In this document: positions 12,230 to 23,963 of the stretch, in pieces
Layout of the letters: each line of letters opens with the position of its first letter
Numbering within the stretch: the first letter of the stretch is position 1
From: Aspidiotus rigidus
Lineage: Eukaryota > Arthropoda > Insecta > Hemiptera > Diaspididae
Reading direction: 5' to 3'
DNA length: 64,000 nt
Assembly (NCBI GenBank): GCA_035079385.1
Contig: JAVHKY010000029.1
Location: forward strand, 2,232,001-2,296,000
The notes under the pieces: generated by a model
What the model was told of the DNA's origin: nothing
Database searches by the model: none
Seen by the model: only the letters and a program-made list of their open reading frames with translations
Program-made: the position numbers and the translations under genes

Positions 12230-14550
12230 CATACCGGGAGGGAGTCAAAATTATGAAGTAACTTCCTACCAAAAGGACGACGTCCTGATTAAAAGAAAAG
12301 CATCAAAAAAAATTTGAATTCTACTACGCTCATACGTTCCCGTTTTTCAAAGGCGATCGTCCTTCCTCACAAGTACGATAGTAAGAAAGAGCAAACAGTG
12401 GTTCCTCTTCCTTCATATCTGATCAGACAAAAATCCTGCTGGCTCCAAGTGTTCACGAAAGTTTCCCCCGATTGGCAATTATATTTAAGTCATAGGGAAG
12501 TAAAACTCAGTTTCCTGCAAAACATTTAGGATGGGTGACGGGTTTACATCGTATGTGGTCCCACACTTTGAAATTTTGTGGGGGGAATTGGAAGCTTAGG
12601 CAAAATTTGCCGTCTGTCATTATCATCTACCAGCCATTCCTTCAGACAGCATTATTATTAAAAACTTGTGTTTGTACTCTATATTTGTTTCGTATAGGTG
12701 CACTACTTCCCTAATCAGGAACTGTCGATTTGAAATTCTGCAATAAAGGTGATTTTTTTTTCAAATTACATAATAGTATTTTTGCTGTTTGATCAGATCT
12801 GAATTGTGGCATGTGTCATAAGCTAGAGATCGTCATCTCAAAACTCATATGCGTAATAAGACTAGTCTCACTGTTAAACTGCCTTCACAAACCAGTTGGT
12901 TCTCAGCACCAACGTGCAATTTTCATATTACTGCGCAATGAATGTACAAAAGTATTAACTTGCTAAAATATTTATATGTATTAGTTCATTCCTAAAATTT
13001 GAGCGGGCGCAGTTAATTTAACCAAAAATTGAAAAACTCACCGAATTATCGTCAGATTGCTTTACGCAAGAAGACTATAGTTTTTGTGCAGGTTAGAAAT
13101 GTATATATAGAAATATCAACCAGCACAAAACAATGCTGTTCAAATTCACATTGACGAAATAAACTGATAATGTACAGTACCTATACCTTCTAGAAGAAGC
13201 ACGATGATGGAAATAATAGGAAAAAAAATCCTGTTACCTTGTGTATAATAAATCTTAATAGAATTTCGTTTATAATTTCATAATATGAAATGCGTTTTTA
13301 ATTGGCTAGTCGGCGGCAGTAACAGAAATATACGTCTACAAAGTATAGAAGAAGATTTGGTGGAAAGAAAAGACGACATTATGGGGACGAGGGAGTGCGA
13401 ACGCGAGACGTGTAGAGTGACGATGCAATGCAATGTCGACTCTCTTGTGAAGATACGCAGACAGTAAGTGATGAGTTGGCAATTTACGCTTCTAATTATG
13501 TAGTTTAGCCGGTCTCGGTAATGAGCTCTGAATAAGTCATAATCCGGCTCATCGTACAGCCGAAGATACGAAGCTCACCGCCGCAGTCCATGAGTCGGAT
13601 GAGAATACAATGCCGGAGTAGAGATGCTCGATTTATGAATGCGATTTGTGGTCCCTAATCAATGAAGTCGGCGAGCTTTTTTTGAAGATCGCGCTTCCAG
13701 AGTATTCCCGCGCACTTACGGTGTAACGCTAATTAGCATAAGTGGATAAATATTGGTTCTTGTCATTTTCACTAATCGGAAATAAATCTTCCGCCTGGCA
13801 TTAATATTTTCATTACGTTCGCCATGTAGATATCTCGCGTATATATCGTGTCCATCTTGAGCGAATAATTGAGTAATTTTATTCTAATTTGTTAAGCATA
13901 TCCAAAATGGGTTTGGGTGATGCTACGGGCAAACTTTACTGTAAAACTTGACCTCCGGACCGGAAAATCTTCGATTCTGCGAAGAATGTTGATACGCCGT
14001 TGTAATTGATGAGAATTCTATCGCCAGCCCGTTTATCAAATGATAAAATCGCGTAATGTGATAAAAATCCTTGAAAAATCTGTGCACTCGCACCGTACGT
14101 GGAATAAAAGGGACTCGCATTGGCGATTATCAAGTTCGATTAGGTATTTTTTTATGCATATATGCTGGAGTTTGTATCGGATGTACTGTACATTATACAA
14201 ATCCATATAAATCCGACAAAAGCTATCAGTTATTATAGGTATAAAACTTCAATGATGGGCAGAGCTATGCGTTGTAAATCTGCGAGCAGAAAATTGTATG
14301 TGCTGCAGTACTTGTTAGCTCGACGCTGAATGGAAATTGTGACAGCTGATCACTAATGAGAGTAGGACTTTCGTGAAAATAAAAGAGTCTTGAAGGTTGG
14401 TCGGCAGGCTCATATACGTGAAGTGACTCTGCATGAGGATTTCTTATGTGAGCTATATATAATTAATTAATAGATGAAAAGAAAATATTTTAGGACAATC
14501 AAGAAAAACGTAGAGTCATCATTCCCAAAAGCTGGATTCAACGATGATGT
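12230..14550. other. unique AT-rich DNA with one possible exon
   Basis: No repeat family or RNA gene is recognised. The only reading frame with any splice support is the one at 13,285, listed separately. Confidence 0.45.
13285..13460 (+). CDS. possible coding exon, function unknown
   Basis: A 60-codon frame opens with ATG and starts MKCVFNWLVGGSNRNIRLQS. It is hydrophilic after the first residues, rich in Arg, Glu and Asp, and has four Cys. Near its end the sequence reads GACA followed by GTAAGTG at 13,461, a near-ideal 5' splice site, so the exon could end at 13,460. The surrounding DNA is not repetitive. I do not recognise the protein and found no partner exon; a chance frame next to a chance GTAAGTG is quite possible. 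Confidence 0.22.
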
Positions 14551-15912
14551 CTCAGGTTTGGTGTCTGAAATAACATATACTAAAAGTCGAGACCCTTCAC
14601 TGTATGTCTCGCGGAGCTGAGGCGAGTTCTTGCCCCATAAAATCAATTTTTCGTCAATATCGAGTTCTGTTGGGTCTGAAGAAAAACTTTTTACACAAAA
14701 AATGTTCCTCGTGGAATTTCCTGCAAGATGGACTATTTCACAGTTAGCCTAGAAAGTTCATTTAAGTACCTAGGTAGTCAAATATCACGTTTTTCGTGAA
14801 CGTTTTGAAGATATAACTGCCTAATACGTAGAAAATGCCTCAACATTTACTTCTTTTTGTTCTTTTTGCAGGAAACCCATGTCAATAAAGTTCCTTTTTT
14901 TTTTGAGGATACCCCAGTCCACACGTACGTGTTGGGGGCATGTATTTCCTATTAGACTGGCTACGTGTAATATTTACGATATATCCGTAGTAGTATTTAC
15001 AATTCAAATGATGAATAAATCGACCCATGTGATGTGGATGTCCAGTGACGTTCTGTTGTATGCCTCTCCTTCCTGTGCCCTACCTGTGCAAGTAAAGAAG
15101 TTCGTTGTTGATGAGAGCAGTTGTCTGAGCTCAGTTAGCCCGCCGATTTACTGAGGTCTTCAACTGCCATATCATTGTCTGAGTCGGGAGGAAAGTCATC
15201 GTCATCATCCTCGTCCATTCCTTGATCCACTTCGTTGGTAGATTTGACTCCAAATCGCATTTTCCCAAGAAAACATTTGATTTCACCAGAATGTGAAGAG
15301 AATTCAATTTATTCGGCATAAAATTTCTTTTGATGAGTGTATTTTGGAGAAAGTATTTTCAAATTGTGATCCGGTTTTTCTCGGTTCTGGTTCTTCAGCC
15401 AGATTTCAAGATACAGTTCTTTTCGGTTCCGGTTCTTTGGACAAAAGATAACAGCCGTTTTGGTTCCCGGTTCCGGTTCTCATCCCTATTCTAAACTAAT
15501 AGAAAATTACAATCCTCTCGAAGGCCTATAATAAGACTCGTGTTTGGCTACCGGGTGCCATGCCACTCAGCCTACTATACGGTATACTAGACTGGGTTCT
15601 GGTTGCTATTCCACGTCTCCGGTAGAGGGCGCGTCTTGACGATATAAATCCAACGATGCATCGTAGATCGCGAAAAACGTGATATTCGACAACTTGAATG
15701 AACTTTCTAGGCTAATAGTTAGACTTGGGCCTATTAGTGAAATAGTCTATCTTGTAGGAAACTCCACGAGGAACATTTTTTGTGCAAAAAGTGTAGAACT
15801 CGAGATATTGACGAAAAATTGATTTTAGAGGGCAAAAACATGCCACAGCTCCGCGAGACATGCAGTGAGAGGTCTCGACTTTTAGTGCGTTATTTCAGAC
15901 ACCAAACCTCAG
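14551..15912. mobile_element. element with about 245-bp terminal inverted repeats
   Basis: 14,551-14,796 (starting CTCAGGTTTGGTGTCTGAAA) and 15,670-15,912 (other strand starting CTGAGGTTTGGTGTCTGAAA) are inverted copies with moderate divergence. The interior holds a GGTTC/GGTTCCGGTTCT-rich patch (about 15,370-15,480). On the minus strand there is a short frame containing DEDDDDDFPPDSDND (about 15,230-15,165), an acidic stretch of the kind seen at the N-terminus of some transposases. The autonomous family cannot be identified, and no clear target duplication was found. Confidence 0.6.
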
Positions 15913-16728
15913 ATATTTCCGTCAAATTTTTGTGTCTTTATAGACTGTACTATTTATCAATTAATCAGGTTTTTTTTTCCGAGTGTTGCACATTACCAGA
16001 TATGTTTGACCACGGATTTTTTTTTTCACCTATCATAGCACCTAGAGTCTTAAAGTTTTCTTTATTAAATTTGTCTTTGAACGAAGAGTGGCAAATGGCG
16101 TGTTGTTCATGAAATTTGAAGCATCTCATTTTCTCTCTTAACTTAATAAGTGTAGGACACGTAGTCAAGTTCCTGGCTTATTTGTTTATGCCCCTTTCGA
16201 AGGATGTAGGCACATTGAAGTCCCCCCGAAATTGGACCAATGCGAGCATAAAACAAAGTCTAAAAATTCTAAATCTTGGATCCTCGCGTTGACTTTTAGG
16301 ACAGTAATATCAAATATTCCACATACGAAAAAATCGCGTTCCTGTAAATTATGCATCTTGAAGAAAAAAACAGTATTATATCAGATAAACTTGGGCCTAG
16401 TCCCTTCAAACCATAATACAATGAGTGATCGATGAGAACTCTTGGATGAAGTGATGTTATGAGAAGTTGTGCTTTGATTTAGTTCTCTACCTACTATGTG
16501 AACTTCGCTAGTGAGCTGAACTCTTCTGATGTAATTCGAATTTTCATGTCGAAAGAGGCTATTTCAACAATATGTTGAGGGACTAGAGAGCCAATCAGCT
16601 AAATTTAACTTGATTATATTTTATGTATCGCGATAACGTCCATACAAATTTGTCTATTTGTATAAATGCGCAAATAAAAATTGACATCAAATTTTGATTG
16701 AAGATAGTTTATATCTTCTCAAAACTTA

Positions 16729-16834
16729 TTATTCGTCTTTGTCTTTGCGTCTTAACATATTTTTGATTTTTATTTCCGTACTGCCGTCAGATGAGGACGA
16801 CCCGTTTTCGCCTCCACCAAAACATTGCCAACAC
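16729..16834 (-). CDS. terminal exon candidate, copy A
   Basis: On the minus strand a pyrimidine-rich TTTTTTCCGTTTTGCAG acceptor precedes a 106-nt exon. One leading base is followed by 34 codons beginning CWQCFGGGENGSSSSDGSTE, then a basic and acidic tail ending RRKDKDE and stop. Copies B and C hold the same exon, with the acceptor, leading phase, early Cys residues, Gly cluster, Ser/Asp stretch and charged tail conserved, and with length changes of whole codons between them. I do not recognise the family. In A the upstream exon seen in B and C is absent, so A is probably a broken gene. Confidence 0.35.
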
Positions 16835-16984
16835 CTGCAAAACGGAAAAAAATTTACTATTCGGTGAATGATCTGTCAAAATGCGATGAAAATGAATTGA
16901 TATTGGAAGATTAAAGGTTGAGAAGTTTTTCTTTATGGTTTATATCATGAGCAAAAACATTATTCAGAAGAGTCTACGTTAGTT

Positions 16985-17390
16985 GTTTTGCCCTGTTTCT
17001 TGGGGAGCTTATTTGGGAAAGATTTCCGGTGTGTACCCCGTATCATCTTTCCTGCAAATTGTACTTTCGCGAGGGATGAGGCGCTATTCGGGAAAGTTTC
17101 TCCAGGAATATGTGCGGAAACCCTTTTACCTACCTTCAGAACTGGGAAAAATTTCTATTTTTGAGATATGTAGAGCAAGGAAAGACTTGGAAAAATTTCT
17201 AGCGTTAAGCTATACGCACTAGATACGGGGGCTATTTGGGAAACTGCACAGAAAGAAATCTTATGACCTAATTTCTCATACGTGTAAGAATTCCGACTTT
17301 TGAAATAATGGTGACCTCATTACCAGAATGAATGGAGATAAGGAACCGACCTGTTTATGAGATCCCATTTTTTTCCCCTTTTTTTCAGCT
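16985..17390. repeat. GGGAAAATTTC-type composite repeat in copy A
   Basis: Related by eye to 24,395-24,730 (shared words ACTGGGAAAAATTTC, GCAAGGAAAGACTTGGAAAA, CTAGCGTTAAGCTATACG, CCTGTTTTATGAGAT). It sits where copies B and C carry the upstream exon, which suggests that a deletion in A used this repeat. Confidence 0.5.
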
Positions 17391-17699
17391 CTTCTTTTTT
17401 TTTTGCTCTCCCATTTCCAAATTATTTCAGAGTAGATCATCGGATTATTAGGCTCGGGGTCGAAATTTTTAGAAATCCCTAAAGTAGGTCCTAGGAATAT
17501 TTTCCCGAAAAAACTTCTCGTCGTAGGGCGGATAATGAAAATTTTCGGATGACCTACATGTGAAATACGTTCTCAACTGAAAATCAACCTATTATATTGG
17601 AGAGCGCGGGGCCGAAAAGTATTCCGGAAAATACAAATAAATCCTTCGACGTACATTAGAAGTTTGGAGAAATTCTGTTTATATGAGAAGAAGGGGGAG

Positions 17700-19061
17700 A
17701 GCGGATTAGAAAAATGAGGAATTTGAACTTTCGAGCAATATAAGAAGATATGGCTTCATCGAGCTTTGACCTGCAGTTAGAGGCGGGCAATAAGAACAAA
17801 TGTGAATTAGGTTGCCTTGTAGAAATAGGGTGATCGTAGTTCGTCCGGTGTTCATGACTTTCTCAAAATTGTTCGAGAGAGAGAGTTTGTGATGTAAGGA
17901 GAGACAGAATGGTAAGTCGGAAGTTTTCGAAAACTGTACAAGAGAAGAAGTGCTGACAGATAAATCGGCAGCGTTCAGGTGGTGAGAGGCGTAAGAAGAG
18001 AGTTACGGTCCATTTGGAGACGGGTTAGGATGACTTTTTCTCATCGGAAAGGGCAATTTGGAGTAGACCAAAAAATATAAGATTTTTAATAAATCAGAGC
18101 TTGTTGGAGGATAAGGAGGGCCGGAAATACTTCTTGGGGGAGACGATGAGGGAATAGTTATAGGATTTGAGATCATTGAAAGAGAAAGGATCAGCTATGG
18201 AAGATCAAATGAGTAACTGCTTTGCAGCAAGGTCCACTGCGTCATGTTTCCTGAGTTCAATGTGTTCTGGTATCCATAGAAAAAAGATGGAGGTCGAGGA
18301 AGATCTTTTGAGTATATAAGAATGGGGTTCCATTGAACGATTGGTGGAATCAGGGTCTTGGACAGCAAGTAAGGATGAGAAGGGATACGATAGTGTGGGG
18401 AAGTTGCGAGAAGGAGAGAGTTGAATAACAAAAGAGAGGCGTTCAGCGCTGAATATGGAAGCGGAGTTCCTCATACGGAAAGATGAGATGTTACCCTGAT
18501 TGAAGACTGCATATCTGATTCTAGATCCCGATTGGGACCCGTGTAGCAGAAAATGTGAAAGTGAAATTTGTTGGTGTTTTGTTCGTATAGGAATTTTAGT
18601 ACAATCGAGACGGATGCCAGGGATAGGAGTTAACCAAGGAGGAGTGGATGAAACAATAGGAAGCAAGGCCTAAGTTTGAAGTAAGTGAAGCGAGGCTTCA
18701 ATTACGTGGGGTGAGAGTGTTTTAAAAGATGGGAAGATTAGGGTATGGGGCTGAGTGAGTGAAAGAGGGCGGCAATGAAGAGGAGAAATACTTGCATCAG
18801 CGCATAGGCTGAGTGAAAGGCTGATGCGCATTGCGTCAAGGTCAGTCAAAGCCCAGAGGATGGAATTGAGTCCAGCAATTTTGGGGCTGTTTTGTTTGAG
18901 TGTATGCAAATTGGAGAACGACAATCACGTTGGGAACGGATTAAAGTGTGGTAGAGTAGGGAGAGCAGTACATTACCAATTGAAAATGAGGAACAAGTGA
19001 GGAACGGAAAGTTCAATTTTGAATACCGAGGAGTGATCGTAGGATTTTTGATAGATTCCAT
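17700..19061 (-). pseudogene. I/Jockey-like LINE, RT end to RNase H, in copy A
   Basis: On the minus strand from 19,061 downward: LYHTLIRSQRDCRSPI (RT thumb; compare LYESLIHSKLDYGAPIYN at 55.2 kb), LSLSLCADASISPLHCRPLS (the block equivalent to LCAEA..PL..RR), then within 18,666-18,195 an RNase H with GSRIRYAVFNQG, NSASIFSAE and SFFLWIPEHIELRKHDAVD, ending in AAKQ. A region near 18,040 encodes VILTRLQMDR, matching the RLRIGH block. RNase H keeps the Glu of FSAE and the final Asp, but the His of PGH is present only as PEH. Frames are broken. Copies B and C carry deleted versions at the same place, so the insertion predates the triplication. Confidence 0.75.
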
Positions 19062-19490
19062 AATTACTTACCCTTCAATTCGTATCACGGAAATTACTAA
19101 AACAAGTGTGCAAATAAAACACACCAAATTTAATATTTTCATGTTAGTATGTCTGTAGAACTTTATGTATGATGTTTCGCGTATGAATGCTAGGTATTCT
19201 ACTACAGACACATTTATTTTTTGTGAAGTATTTATAATAGGTAAGTCACGTAGGCAGGTACATCTGCTCCGTTTGTTAATTATTTGTATTCACGTGATAT
19301 CATTGCTTTTGAAATAAAACCGTGTTTCTATGGTAAAATAATATCTTCATTATCCTCAAGTGGTGTTCTTCATTACAGTCTTACCGAGTAGGTATAAGTC
19401 TTCTTAAATTTAGATACAAAATATCGAACCAAACTCTTGAAAAACATTTCTAAAAATATATTCTTCCCTAATACAATAGTGTTTAATCAT

Positions 19491-20922
19491 TATTCGAAGG
19501 TACTGTGCCGACGGATAAAATCTTATTCGAAAGTACTACTGTATAAAATGAGTGAGTCGGTGACTACCTAGCAATATAAGTAGGCATAGTTAAATCATAA
19601 ATATTCCAATGTGCCACGGTACTTATAAAAAGTACTAAGTACCTACAAAATTTTAAAAATGTTCTGGCGTAGCCAAATAAATAAAGATCATGTTTCATGT
19701 CTGTCATAGTTTGAAATATAAGTCTAGTATGCAATATTGAATAATTTAGTGTTGTGAGGAGGTTATTCCGTTCGTTTGCCCTCCTTCTTGATCTATTGCG
19801 TATGGGGAGCTCACTCTCTTCGCTCGTTTGCCCCCTTCTTTGTCTAGGATAATTCTAGATTAGAATGTATAAGTCTAAATATTTAGAGCTAATAGCTTTC
19901 TCCTAAGCCTGTAGTATAAAAGAAGCCCAGACCTATAGTATGAAGCTAGTATAAAGGAGGTTTGGACCTAGTATAGCCCAGTATAAAATGTCTAATAGTA
20001 TAGCTTAGCTATGTACTAGGCTAGTATACTGTATATTATTAGGAATGAGGCCTAGTATGCTAAGCTAGTGTACTGTATATTAGGTCTGAGTTTCACAGCC
20101 CTTCTTTGCTTAGTTATTAGTCTAGTTTAGAGCTAGTATAAGCCTAGTATACCAGTAGTTCACTGCATAGGTCAAAAAAAGATCTTGCACGCTCGCACTG
20201 TCTTTCAAAATTAAGGTAGGGCTTAGAGAAAAAAAAATTCCAAGTCCCAAACTCATCTACACGCACGCACGCAATGTTTGAAATTAGGGTAGGGTCGGAG
20301 CAAAGACATGAAACATGTCAAAACATAGGTCTACAAAGTGCTGAACCGAAAATACACGTTTATACAAAGTAGCTCGGACACTTGAGCGAGGAACAAGAGC
20401 AGCAAATGAGGAGTCGCCTTAGGAGCCACGTGCAACCGCCTTTATTCTTTATTTTCGAGATCTTCGATTTCGATCAAAGCGGAAGGCTCTAGGGCGGTCA
20501 AAACGTCCTTAGTTTGTTCAATAAGAGCACTGCGGAAAGAGGAGAAGTGGGAGTAAAACGTTCCTGTTGTGAAAAATAACGACAAACGAGTGCAGCTAAT
20601 CCAATGATTGTAAGAGAGAGACAATGCTTTTCAGCGCCTACAGATTGTCACTACTGTCTTGTTTTTGCTCCCATGGTTCAAATTGGTGACAGTGGAGATA
20701 CATCTATCGATTGTTGCTTAGTACCTATTCAAACCGACTGCCTCACAGATATGGAACAATGTCCAGACTGCAACTCATGAAAATCTTTACATGCTTTCAA
20801 CATAATTATTCTTAGAGAATAATTGTATTCCCTTAAGTACAAATATTTTGCTGACTTATTAATTTTTCACAATACTTTCGAGTAATGTTTTATACGTCGA
20901 GTTGGTACAGTACCTTCGAATA
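19491..20922. mobile_element. 1.43-kb TIR element inserted in copy A
   Basis: TATTCGAAGGTACTGT at 19,491 is mirrored exactly at 20,907-20,922, and the similarity continues imperfectly for about 50 bp on each side (ATAAAA, TCGAAAGTA). Copies B and C are continuous across this place (for example 26,040-26,105), so they show the empty site. A TA duplication with TIR TTCGAAGGTACTGT would fit a Tc1/mariner-type element. The inside carries the GCCAAATAAATAAAGATC segment and many CTAGTATA words and no transposase. Confidence 0.6.
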
Positions 20923-21323
20923 CGTCATTCTTATTTTTAAATTGTTTTCCGTCTAACCTCAATTTTTTCGTGTGCAAAAAGTTACGTTGTAACCAATTTT
21001 CAAATTGTAAGAATTCGTTAACAAAAGGCAAGACAAAAATAACTCTCAAGTTTCAAAAAAGTAAAAAACAACATGTCACGACTAAAAGAAGAGTTTCGGT
21101 CCTATTCCAAAGAGAGGGAGACAGACAAAGCGAGCGCTTCTTGAAAGTCTAACTTTTTTTGGGAAGAAATTTCATCAGCATCAATTGAGAAATGATCGGC
21201 TATTTCCTATACCCTTTAGTGTGCGTTTATAACAACCTAACGTATTGTGGTCTTCGGACCCTCTCATTCATGAGGTGAAATTTCCATCTGAAGGCGAAAT
21301 AATTATGACGATCTAATCTTGAA

Positions 21324-21366
21324 GCCTAGTAGCGTAACGGTTATCGCTTTCGTTCCGTAACCCCCG
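21324..21366 (+). ncRNA. tRNA-like 5' half (possible SINE head or tRNA pseudogene)
   Basis: AGTAGCGTAACGGTTATCGC resembles the D-arm and RNA polymerase III A box (TRGYNNANNGG) of a tRNA, followed by CGTTCCGTAA in the anticodon-arm position. No matching B box (GGTTCRANNC) or acceptor stem follows, so it cannot be a working tRNA. Confidence 0.3.
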
Positions 21367-22529
21367 CCATAATTCTCATATTTTGTATTCCAATTTAGTG
21401 TGCTACCTATTTTAAGTTCATGAACATATGTTTCAACTTCTCTCGGTAAACTGTATTGTTTTCTTTTTTTTTGTTTCCTCTAGAAACCATTTTTTTCTCC
21501 CATAATTAAAATTATATTGTCAGAGCATCGCGCAAATTATATGTAGCAAACTATTTTTATTCATTTATTTATTCATTCTTTCTAACTGATGGCAAAATCA
21601 TACCGAAAACAGAAAATTGATAATTCCGATTGTGATTCTATCGGCTCATCATCGAGACAGATTCAGTTCTTTAAACGAATCAATGAGCCAGTTTGTGCTC
21701 ATTTCTTCTTCCATCGAATATTTTTTTGTGCATCTTTCTGTCCTTGGACCATTTTTTGAATTTTTTTCGAAACTCAAATTTAATGCCCTTTACCAATTAT
21801 CGAATACTGTCCTGATTGTTCCATTGAAACTTCCCGATTCAAATATTCACAAAAAGCGACTGGCATGCAGTCTTTCTTTTTTTGTTTTTCAACATTCAAT
21901 TAGTAAGAGTCGATAAAATTTCACGAATCAATTATTCAATCTAAAATAAGCCCTCTTAGATCTGAAAACTCTATGAACAGTCTCTATATACTTCCAGCAT
22001 AAGGTAGCACGAGTAGACTGTACGAAAATTCCTCTATAATTTCACATATTCAATATTCAGTGACTTTTCCTGTTTTCCCTGTAAAATAATTAAGTACAGG
22101 ACACTATTCTGGTCAACGAAGTCAAGTTCCTGGCTTATTTGAAGGCTGTTCATGGGAAAGAGTGCAAGTGCCATCGGAACCGAAAATGAGATTTTCATTG
22201 ATTCTATATATATTTAGAGTCACAACAATACGATTTTCATGCTCTGTTGTGTCTCATTGATATTTTTGTGGTACATACACGCATTTCCAGGACAGAGAAA
22301 ACGTTTATATTGCGTTCGAGAACCTCATTTTAACCACTCTCCTGAAAAATTTTGTTATTGGCACTTACGCTCTTTCCCACGAACAGCCTTCATTTGTTTA
22401 TGCGTTTTTTGGGGTAAAGGCAAATAGAAGTCCATCGAAATTGGAAAATCGTGTTCCTGTAAATTATGCATCTTGAAAAAAAAAAAAAAAAATAGATAAA
22501 GGCTTTAGCTGGGAAAGAGGGGAAAACTA

Positions 22530-23265
22530 TCTTGGTCGCAAAATGTTTCAGGTGTGCGTTGCAATGTTGTCCTCCATGAGAAAACTCGAAATCCGAAAAA
22601 TTGGACCCACTCGCTCACCCATATGAGCTGCAGAGCCTTTTTTAGGCTTAGAATCCAAATGGCTGTATCTCAGACAATAAAATTATCGCAGAGAAATAAA
22701 ACTTGGAGACATTTTAGACAATGTGGATGTTCATCCATTGTATTTTATTCGAAAAAATCATCCATATATGTTCCCTAGTTTCTAGCAGTAACGATACTTG
22801 AAACTCATTTAGCGAAAAAAAATCAGGGCGAAAGTACCTGGGGGTAGCCTCATGCTTCAGGCGGTCTATTGCAGTAAGAGTCACAGCTTACCCCGCTATT
22901 GGCGACAAATATTGATTTTTTGGAGGTCGTTTCACATCTTTGAGGACTATGGTATTAAAGTAAGTTGTACTTAAAAGCATGAGGCTTCAAAAAAATGAAT
23001 ATTCTCAGGTACAACCCCCCTGATTTTTTTTGTCAAATGCGTTTGAAGTTTTATTATTGCTACAAACTAAGGAGAGTATGGATGAAAATAACAGAGATGC
23101 ACGTCCTCATTTTCTGAAATTTAGGCCTAAGAATGGCTCTGGAACCCATATGGGTGAGCGGATTGGTCAAATGTTTAGGATTTCGAATTTTTCCTCGCGG
23201 AACAATATTTTAACGCACATTTGGGACATTTTGCGACCGAGGCTATGTTCCCCTCTTACCCCACC
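22530..23265. mobile_element. fold-back element, full copy
   Basis: The arms 22,530-22,830 and 22,980-23,265 are inverted copies of each other (TGTGCGTT..ATGTTGTCC..GAGAAAACTCGAAATCC and its complement, with CACCCATATG and AATCCAAAT/ATTTAGGCCTAAGAATGGCTC). The centre holds AGAGTCACAGCTTACCCCGCTATTGGCGAC. Partial copies occur at 28,650-29,600 and 50,690-51,175. No coding capacity. Confidence 0.6.
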
Positions 23266-23603
23266 ATGGCCTTTAGGCCTCCGTTCAAAATCATGAGACG
23301 ATCAATGATGGATAAGAGCTCCTATATGTTGTATGATTGAAGAGATGATGTAAGTAAACGGATAAAAACAAAGTGAATTTTGCTAGAGTGAGCTGAACCC
23401 ATTCGATATAATTCGAATTTTCATATTGAATGAAGATATTTCAATACGTTAAGGAATGGAGAGCCAATAAGCTAAAATTAAGTTGTATTAGTGTATGGAC
23501 GACAATGCGATAAAAAAAACTGTCTATTTGTAGGACTGCGAATAAAACTCGATAGCAACTCATGATTAATAGATAGTGTACATCTTCTTAAAGCTTATAT
23601 AGG

Positions 23604-23709
23604 TTAGTCATCCTTATCATTTTTGCGCGTTAATATATGTCTGATTGGCATATTTGTATCCGTACCGCTGTCAGATGAATCTTGGTCACCACCACATAGG
23701 CACCCACAC
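23604..23709 (-). CDS. terminal exon candidate, copy B
   Basis: The acceptor TTTCTTTGTTTTTTAG leads to a 106-nt exon, exactly as long as in copy A. After one leading base come 34 codons beginning CGCLCGGDQDSSDSGTDTNM and ending in a charged RKNDKDD tail and stop. Against copy C one codon is missing in C and all remaining differences are substitutions, most of them amino-acid changing. That is compatible with relaxed or diversifying evolution rather than strong conservation. Confidence 0.38.
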
Positions 23710-23963
23710 CTAAAAAACAAAGAAAAATTTACTGGTTGATGAGTTATCTATCAAAACGCAATGATAATGAATTGGTATTGGAAAAACGAAGGTTGAGAAA
23801 TATTTTCTTTCTCGCGGTTCATTGTATAAGCAAAAACTTGATTCGGCCAGAGCCTATTTTAGCTATTTTGCCACGCCTATCATTTTTTTACGCGTGCAGG
23901 AAACGCAAAGCTTTTCTTTTTGTATAAGTTGAACATTACATCGTCGCTTCCTCAAAAATTTAC

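Larger units (their letters stand above)
16139..22085 (-). repeat. tandem duplication unit, copy A
   Basis: Homologous blocks in the same order and orientation occur in copies B and C: the AAGTTCCTGGCTTATTTG start (A and B), the terminal exon block, LINE remnants, the AAATTACTAA..GTGCAAATA block, the GTGTGCAAAAAGTTAC block, and (A and C) a block at 21,370-22,030. The unit is assigned to the minus strand because the exon candidates read that way. A differs by a 1.43-kb TIR element and by loss of the upstream exon. Confidence 0.65.

Noticed and set aside
21617..21916. 99-codon plus-strand frame in copy A with homology to 33,180-33,430
   Set aside because: The plus-strand frame shares HHRDRFSSLNE with C but C has an early stop. 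Minus-strand frames are also broken. It could be a decayed exon, but neither strand is convincing.
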